Shown: positions 59,561 to 64,000 of the stretch, piece after piece
How positions within the stretch are numbered: position 1 is the first letter of the stretch
Layout: each line of letters starts with the position of its first letter
NCBI RefSeq assembly: GCF_013041605.1
Contig: NZ_JABEQC010000009.1
Coordinates: 1-64,000, forward strand
Direction of reading: 5' to 3'
DNA from: Vibrio plantisponsor
GTDB lineage: Bacteria > Pseudomonadota > Gammaproteobacteria > Enterobacterales > Vibrionaceae
DNA: 64,000 nt
Position numbers and translations under genes: made by a program
The notes under the pieces: generated by a model
What the model was told of the DNA's origin: nothing
Seen by the model: the letters and a program-made list of their open reading frames with translations, nothing else
Databases searched by the model: none

Positions 59561-61471
59561 TTATCGGGAATCTGCACCTAAAACGTGCAAAGTCTCTTGC
59601 CCGTGAACGGAAATACAGTTTTTCCCTTTTCGTTTAGAGCGGTACATGGCTTGGTCTGCATTTGAGAATGTTTGATTTGCATCTGAAGTGACTTCAGCCA
59701 ACCCCACGCTGATTGTCACATCATAAAGTGTCCAGTTACTGATGTCCGTGGCTACTCGCTGCATCAGCGCTTTGGCTTGTGCAAGATCGGTATGTTGGAC
59801 CAGTACCGCAAACTCATCACCGCCAATTCGTGCAATAAAATCGGTATCGCGCAATACCATGCGCAGTTGATTGGCAATGTACAGAATGACCTCATCGCCA
59901 ACTGTATGTCCAAAGGTGTCGTTAATTTGTTTGAACGAGTCAATATCAAGCACCGCGAGGCAGCAAGGCGGATGATGGGTATAGCGTTGCTTTAAGCGGC
60001 ATTGATACTGAAGGTTCTGGTCGAATTTCTTCTTGTTCCACAAAGACGTCGCGGGGTCGCGCTCTGTGCGTTCCTTGAGTGTGATAATGGTGTTGTGATG
60101 TTCGGAAATGTCGGTAAAGGAATAGACATAATATTGAATGTTTTTTAGCTTACCCAAAATGGCGTGTATTTCAGTTTGGCAAATAACTTCTTTATTATCG
60201 ATAGTGTTCAAAGAGATGTGTCCTTGCCACATGCCACGAATCGAAAGCTGTCTTTGAATCAGATTTTGTTTCGTTTGGGACTGAAAGAAATCAACCATAT
60301 TGCTGCCATGCAATAAGCTTAAGTCCCCGTTGACCAAGTTACAAAAGCCAGAATTAACCCTCAGTATTCTCATATTTTTATCGGTGACTACCACTGCCAT
60401 GCTGTTTTCTATCGCATATTCGGCATAGGTCTGGTCTGCTTTTATCCGTCTAAACGCATCCATAAACATTGCAATCACGATTGAGAGTAGCCCCAGAAAT
60501 AGCAAAATGACGGAAGCTTCAATTTTGAGTTGTTTGGCTCGATCAGACAGTAGCTCTGAAATGGCAGAAGTGGGATACATAGTCAGCATGGTTAATGTAT
60601 TTTGCGAACCAAATAATGGGCTGCTGAAGCGTTGGAAAATATAGAGCCCTTTGTCTGTTAACACACTATTGCCAGAGCTTTGGTTCTGTTGAAGTGCTTG
60701 CCACACTTCTTGGTTTTCTTTGGCTAAATTATTGTCACTACGAGCCTGAACGAGATCACCAAACAACTTATTTTTGTCGCTACTAATGATGTAGTTACCC
60801 TGAGTGTCAATGAAATCGACACTTAGGTTTAGGGTGTTGGAGGTGATCTGTTCGATGATGGTCATTACATCAAGGTTGGCAACGAAATAGCCTTGCCTGA
60901 CGGAGTTGGCGATAATCGGATAAATGATACGGTAGCCCGGTTTGTAGGGAATGATGGGCTTGTTGTTCTCAAACTCTAAGTCAATGCCGAAGTGACCTTG
61001 CTCGCCGTTAGCCAGTTTCTGGGCATAAAGGAAATAGTCACGATTGCTTTTGTTTTGTAGCCGGTCATTAGGGACAACATAGGGGTGAGACATGTTGGGC
61101 ATGTAATCAACCCGTATTACTTCATAGCCTCGGTTATCAATAAACCGTAACTGATAGAACAGCGTTGAGTTAAAGGCCGTCAGATACCATTGGCTTTCAA
61201 GATAATGACGAAATTGGGGATCTCTGTTCACGGCGAAATCATTGAGCAGAGTCGAATGGCTCAATTCATAAAAGGTCTGTTGGATTTGTGCGTGTGTTCG
61301 TCGAGCCTTGGAATCGACATAAGAGAGAAATTGCAGTCCTTGAGCTTCTAAGTGACCGATAAAAAACTGATGAGCTTTATCTTTAAGATGAAAGTAATAG
61401 GCGAGCGGAACCAGTGACAACACAAGCCACAACACAGTACCCGTTTTGATAGTGCTGACAATTCGCTTCAT
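59561..61471 (-). CDS. membrane diguanylate cyclase with Cache and PAS domains
   Basis: A 636-residue predicted cyclic-di-GMP synthase. A first membrane segment lies near residues 10-27, then a large periplasmic Cache-like sensor (about 30-310), a second membrane helix near 320-340, a PAS domain (about 360-455, ENSMAVVVTDKNMRILRVN), and a C-terminal GGDEF domain with the intact RIGGDEFAVLV near residue 550. The I-site RxxD lies as RDTD a few residues before it. No EAL domain. The ligand is unknown. It is on the aspA strand but has a 178-bp gap, so it is probably a separate unit. Confidence 0.92.
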   Translation of the reverse strand: MKRIVSTIKTGTVLWLVLSLVPLAYYFHLKDKAHQFFIGHLEAQGLQFLSYVDSKARRTHAQIQQTFYELSHSTLLNDFAVNRDPQFRHYLESQWYLTAFNSTLFYQLRFIDNRGYEVIRVDYMPNMSHPYVVPNDRLQNKSNRDYFLYAQKLANGEQGHFGIDLEFENNKPIIPYKPGYRIIYPIIANSVRQGYFVANLDVMTIIEQITSNTLNLSVDFIDTQGNYIISSDKNKLFGDLVQARSDNNLAKENQEVWQALQQNQSSGNSVLTDKGLYIFQRFSSPLFGSQNTLTMLTMYPTSAISELLSDRAKQLKIEASVILLFLGLLSIVIAMFMDAFRRIKADQTYAEYAIENSMAVVVTDKNMRILRVNSGFCNLVNGDLSLLHGSNMVDFFQSQTKQNLIQRQLSIRGMWQGHISLNTIDNKEVICQTEIHAILGKLKNIQYYVYSFTDISEHHNTIITLKERTERDPATSLWNKKKFDQNLQYQCRLKQRYTHHPPCCLAVLDIDSFKQINDTFGHTVGDEVILYIANQLRMVLRDTDFIARIGGDEFAVLVQHTDLAQAKALMQRVATDISNWTLYDVTISVGLAEVTSDANQTFSNADQAMYRSKRKGKNCISVHGQETLHVLGADSR

Positions 61472-61580
61472 TATTTACGTTCTGGCTCAAAAACTACTTA
61501 AAAGGTAGTTGAGCCGAAGGCGCTTTTCCATTGCGCTGGGGATTTGTTGGCGCTAAGGTGTAGCAAAATAAGGAGGAGCC

Positions 61581-62081
61581 GTGTTTCCGATTTTACTAAT
61601 TCTATTTATTGCTGTGCCTATTATCGAGATTGGCTTGTTTATTCAGGTCGGCGGTATGTTGGGCTTGTGGCCTACGATTGCTTTGGTTTTGATCACCGCG
61701 TTTGTCGGGGCTTCCTTAGTCAGAAGTCAAGGTTTGCAAACGCTTATAACTGTTCAACAACGCATGCAACGTGGTGAAATGCCAGCACAGCAAATTGTTG
61801 AAGGTGTGATGCTTGCAGTTGCGGGGGTTTTACTTCTTACTCCCGGTTTTATGACAGATGCGATGGGGATGTTGGTCTTATTGCCAGCACCGCGTGCGAT
61901 GATTGCTAAATACCTAATGAGCAAAGTGGTGGTGTCCAATCTGTCTGGTGGTTTTCATTCCAGCAATTTTGAGCGTGATCCTTACCGTCCGCATGATTCC
62001 CATCAGGGACATACCTTTGATGGTGAGTTCGAGAAAAAAGACGATGATGATGACAAGAATTCGAATCATCGCCTTCACTGA
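61581..62081 (+). CDS. fxsA: FxsA family membrane protein
   Basis: A 166-residue inner-membrane protein of the FxsA/YtzA family (F exclusion of T7 suppressor in E. coli). Four hydrophobic segments lie within residues 1-115, with GLWPTIALVLITAFVGASLVRSQGL and TPGFMTDAMGMLVLLP as family patterns. The C-terminal 50 residues are polar, with an acidic run near the end (KKDDDDDKN) and a final His-rich tail. The start is GTG at 61581, closely preceded by AAGGAGGAG. It is divergent from the diguanylate cyclase. In E. coli fxsA neighbours aspA; here one gene intervenes. Confidence 0.93.
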   Translation: MFPILLILFIAVPIIEIGLFIQVGGMLGLWPTIALVLITAFVGASLVRSQGLQTLITVQQRMQRGEMPAQQIVEGVMLAVAGVLLLTPGFMTDAMGMLVLLPAPRAMIAKYLMSKVVVSNLSGGFHSSNFERDPYRPHDSHQGHTFDGEFEKKDDDDDKNSNHRLH

Positions 62082-62097
62082 GTATTGAATCCTCAAT

Positions 62098-62131
62098 AAA
62101 AAAGCTCTGGTCTGTGCCAGAGCTTTTTTGA
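62098..62131. terminator. bidirectional terminator, fxsA and trmL
   Basis: AAAAAAGCTCTGG and CCAGAGCTTTTTT pair around TCTGTG between convergent fxsA and trmL, with A and T runs on both sides. Confidence 0.9.
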
Positions 62132-62169
62132 TCTATCATTTTTACAGCTAACAGCAGAGTACACTGAAA

Positions 62170-62643
62170 TTACAGTGCTCCTTCAAATCCCATTTGTCGC
62201 CATGCTTCAAACGCAATAATGGCAACTGCATTAGACAAGTTCAGACTGCGTGCATCTGGCATCATTGGAATACGGATACGCTGTTCCATTGGTAAGCTTT
62301 CGATAACTTCGGCTGGAAGGCCGCGTGTTTCTGGACCAAACAACAGTACATCACCTTTTTGGAACTTGGCATCCACGTGATGCCCTGTGGTTTTGGTGGT
62401 ACAAGCGAAAATGCGGTAGTCGCCACGCTCAGCTAGATAGTTCAGAAAGGCTTGATAGTCCTTATGACGAGTCACTCGCGCTAAGTCGTGATAATCCAGA
62501 CCGGCGCGGCGTACTTTTTTCTCTTCTAAATCAAAGCCAAGCGGTTCGATTAAATGAAGGTTCGCACCACAGTTTGCGGATAAACGAATAATGTTTCCTG
62601 TGTTAGGGGCGATTTCTGGCTCGTACAGGGCAATATCAAACAT
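62170..62643 (-). CDS. trmL: tRNA (cytidine(34)-2'-O)-methyltransferase TrmL
   Basis: A 157-residue SPOUT methyltransferase (E. coli TrmL/YibK, 157) that modifies the wobble base of tRNA-Leu(CAA) and tRNA-Leu(UAA). It begins [26 protein letters not shown], and has the trefoil-knot elements [11 protein letters not shown] and [23 protein letters not shown]. The ATG is preceded by AAGGAAGTG. It is 100 bp past the end of cpxA and monocistronic by appearance. Confidence 0.96.
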   Translation of the reverse strand: MFDIALYEPEIAPNTGNIIRLSANCGANLHLIEPLGFDLEEKKVRRAGLDYHDLARVTRHKDYQAFLNYLAERGDYRIFACTTKTTGHHVDAKFQKGDVLLFGPETRGLPAEVIESLPMEQRIRIPMMPDARSLNLSNAVAIIAFEAWRQMGFEGAL

Positions 62644-62743
62644 GACAATTCACTTCCTTACTAAATTTAAGGGGCGAGTATAAATCTCTCGCCCCTTAAT
62701 TCACAAGTTATAGCAATCGCTCATAAGTGATAGTTATTGTCAG

Positions 62744-64000
62744 CTAGATGGGTAGCGTAAACTGAACTTTTAAACCGTTTAGCGGGCTGCGGCTAGCTTC
62801 AATCACACCACTGTGCTGACGAATGGCGCTTTCGGTGATTGCCAGACCTAAACCAGTTCCTCCGCTGTGTCGGTCTCGCGCAGTCGAGACACGATAGAAT
62901 GGGCGGAAGATTTGTGTCAGTTCGTCATCCGGTACGCCATCGCCGTTATCCTCCACAGAAACCGTGACATGGTGTTCCGTAGTGGAAAAGCGAACCACTA
63001 TAGTGTCTTTACCATAGTAAATGGCATTACGAACGATGTTTTCCAAAGCGCTCATTAATAGTTTTGGGTTACCTGAAATAGTGATATTAGGAATATCATC
63101 AAATTGCAGCTTTTTATTCATTTGCTCAGCTTCAAACTGTGCATCGCTAAGCAGTTCTTCCCATAAGCTACGCAGTGGTTGCTCTTCACGGCTCAGGTGA
63201 CTATTGGTTTGCATTCTCGACAGTTCGAGCAACTCACCAATCATTTGTTCTAAACGCTGTGCTTCTGTATCAATACGTTCCAGCTCAGTGCTGCTGCCTT
63301 GTTTACGAGTGGCTAGCGCATTTGCCATACGTAAGCGGGTCAATGGAGAGCGTAGTTCGTGGGAGATATCAGACAATAAGCGCTGTTGACCCGAAATCAT
63401 TTGGTTTACCGCTTCCACCATCTGGTTAAAGCTACGTCCAGCCTGACGAAATTCCATGGTTCCTTTTTCAAGATCAGGGTCAGCTTCAAACTGTCCGCGC
63501 GCGACTCGCTGAGCGGCAAGAGCCAGACGTTGAGCGGGTTTACTCAGAGCCCAGGCAAGCCAGAGTAATAGCGGTGTACTAACTAACATGATCGCCAACA
63601 GAAGTTGAACGGGTTTATCGAATAATTGCAGTAAGAATGGTGGTGGCTCATTCCAACGGAAACCGACATACAGCAAGAGATCTTGGTGAGCGAAAATCAC
63701 AGGAACGGGACCTGCGATCATATAACGTCCGTAAAGGCGTTGCTGAGGTTTGTCTATCGACTCAATACTGGTCGCAAAGTTTTGCAGTGCTTTGTATTTG
63801 AAATCAGGACGCTCACGGGCGGTTAATACGTTACCGTCTAAATCAGTAACAAAGAAACGAGGTCGATCATCTCGGTCCTCATCATGCTTCATCGGCCCGA
63901 GACCACGGTTACCATTTCCCTCAAGGAACATCAGAATACGGGTAAGGTTCTCTTCACCTTGGAAACGTTCTTCAAGCATTTCCTTTTGTACCACTATGCG
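62744..64000 (-). CDS. cpxA: envelope stress sensor kinase CpxA (5' end outside window)
   Basis: The C-terminal 418 or so residues of a histidine kinase; the frame stays open to the right edge, so roughly the first 45 residues (first membrane helix) are missing. Present are the periplasmic sensor part, a membrane segment (VQLLLAIMLVSTPLLLWLAW region), HAMP, the H-box LLSDISHELRSPLTRLR, the N-box (ALENIVRNAIYYGK) and the ATP lid [16 protein letters not shown]. These are typical of CpxA, which senses envelope protein misfolding and acts on CpxR. cpxR would be expected just upstream, outside the window. Confidence 0.93.
   Translation of the reverse strand, partial: RIVVQKEMLEERFQGEENLTRILMFLEGNGNRGLGPMKHDEDRDDRPRFFVTDLDGNVLTARERPDFKYKALQNFATSIESIDKPQQRLYGRYMIAGPVPVIFAHQDLLLYVGFRWNEPPPFLLQLFDKPVQLLLAIMLVSTPLLLWLAWALSKPAQRLALAAQRVARGQFEADPDLEKGTMEFRQAGRSFNQMVEAVNQMISGQQRLLSDISHELRSPLTRLRMANALATRKQGSSTELERIDTEAQRLEQMIGELLELSRMQTNSHLSREEQPLRSLWEELLSDAQFEAEQMNKKLQFDDIPNITISGNPKLLMSALENIVRNAIYYGKDTIVVRFSTTEHHVTVSVEDNGDGVPDDELTQIFRPFYRVSTARDRHSGGTGLGLAITESAIRQHSGVIEASRSPLNGLKVQFTLPI

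Overview
The window is core chromosome of a gammaproteobacterium, and gene content, order and protein sequence all point to the genus Vibrio. From memory, the order from add and ntrC/ntrB/glnA through the type II secretion operon, ompR/envZ, spoT, dsbD and aspA to cpxA follows one continuous stretch of Vibrio cholerae chromosome 1. Divergence from V. cholerae in gspL, nhaP2, nfuA and others suggests another species, which I cannot name from sequence alone. I see no insertion sequence, prophage, integron, CRISPR array or toxin/defence island. Almost every gene is full length; only cpxA is cut, by the right edge of the window.

Layout. 1-640: distal end of an rRNA operon (spacer, 5S rRNA, tRNA-Asp, terminator) followed by a decayed tRNA-Asp-like remnant. 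639-9030: minus strand, add, a GGDEF/EAL sensor, and the nitrogen-control cluster ntrC, ntrB, a DUF4124 gene and glnA, with a near-consensus sigma-54 promoter and NtrC-type sites. 9533-13806: plus strand, typA, yihY, dtd and a yiiD (GNAT-hotdog) gene. 13816-19080: minus strand, an AsmA-like protein, pckA, hslO and hslR. 19335-30635: a complete gspC-N type II secretion operon. 30714-33686: minus strand, cysQ, nudE, nfuA and a comF-family gene. 33771-35157: bioH and a conserved hypothetical gene. 35274-38191: tex and greB. 38344-40579: ompR and envZ. 40650-48407: minus strand, a PurR-box-preceded purine permease and the recG, trmH, spoT, rpoZ, gmk cluster. 48805-49476: yhhQ, preceded by a candidate preQ1-I riboswitch. 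49568-54350: a sodium:solute symporter with its small subunit, nhaP2 and a LuxR-type response regulator. 54506-61471: dsbD, a DcuA-type transporter, aspA and a diguanylate cyclase. 61581-64000: fxsA, trmL and the 3' part of cpxA.

Functional themes are nitrogen assimilation (glnA-ntrBC), stringent response and transcription (spoT, rpoZ, greB, tex), envelope sensing (ompR/envZ, cpxA, dsbD, fxsA), protein export (gsp), acetate and C4-dicarboxylate use (symporter pair, response regulator, pckA, aspA, Dcu transporter), and cyclic-di-GMP turnover.

I did not find a convincing undescribed multi-gene system. The more interesting signals are regulatory: the preQ1-I-like pseudoknot overlapping the yhhQ ribosome-binding site, a G+C-rich hairpin between gspG and gspH, an unusually long ompR-envZ spacer holding a hairpin, the NtrC/sigma-54 architecture, a perfect PurR palindrome, and the tRNA-Asp remnant beyond the rRNA operon. 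Start positions were chosen by reading upstream ribosome-binding sites and family N-termini; several genes use GTG or TTG.
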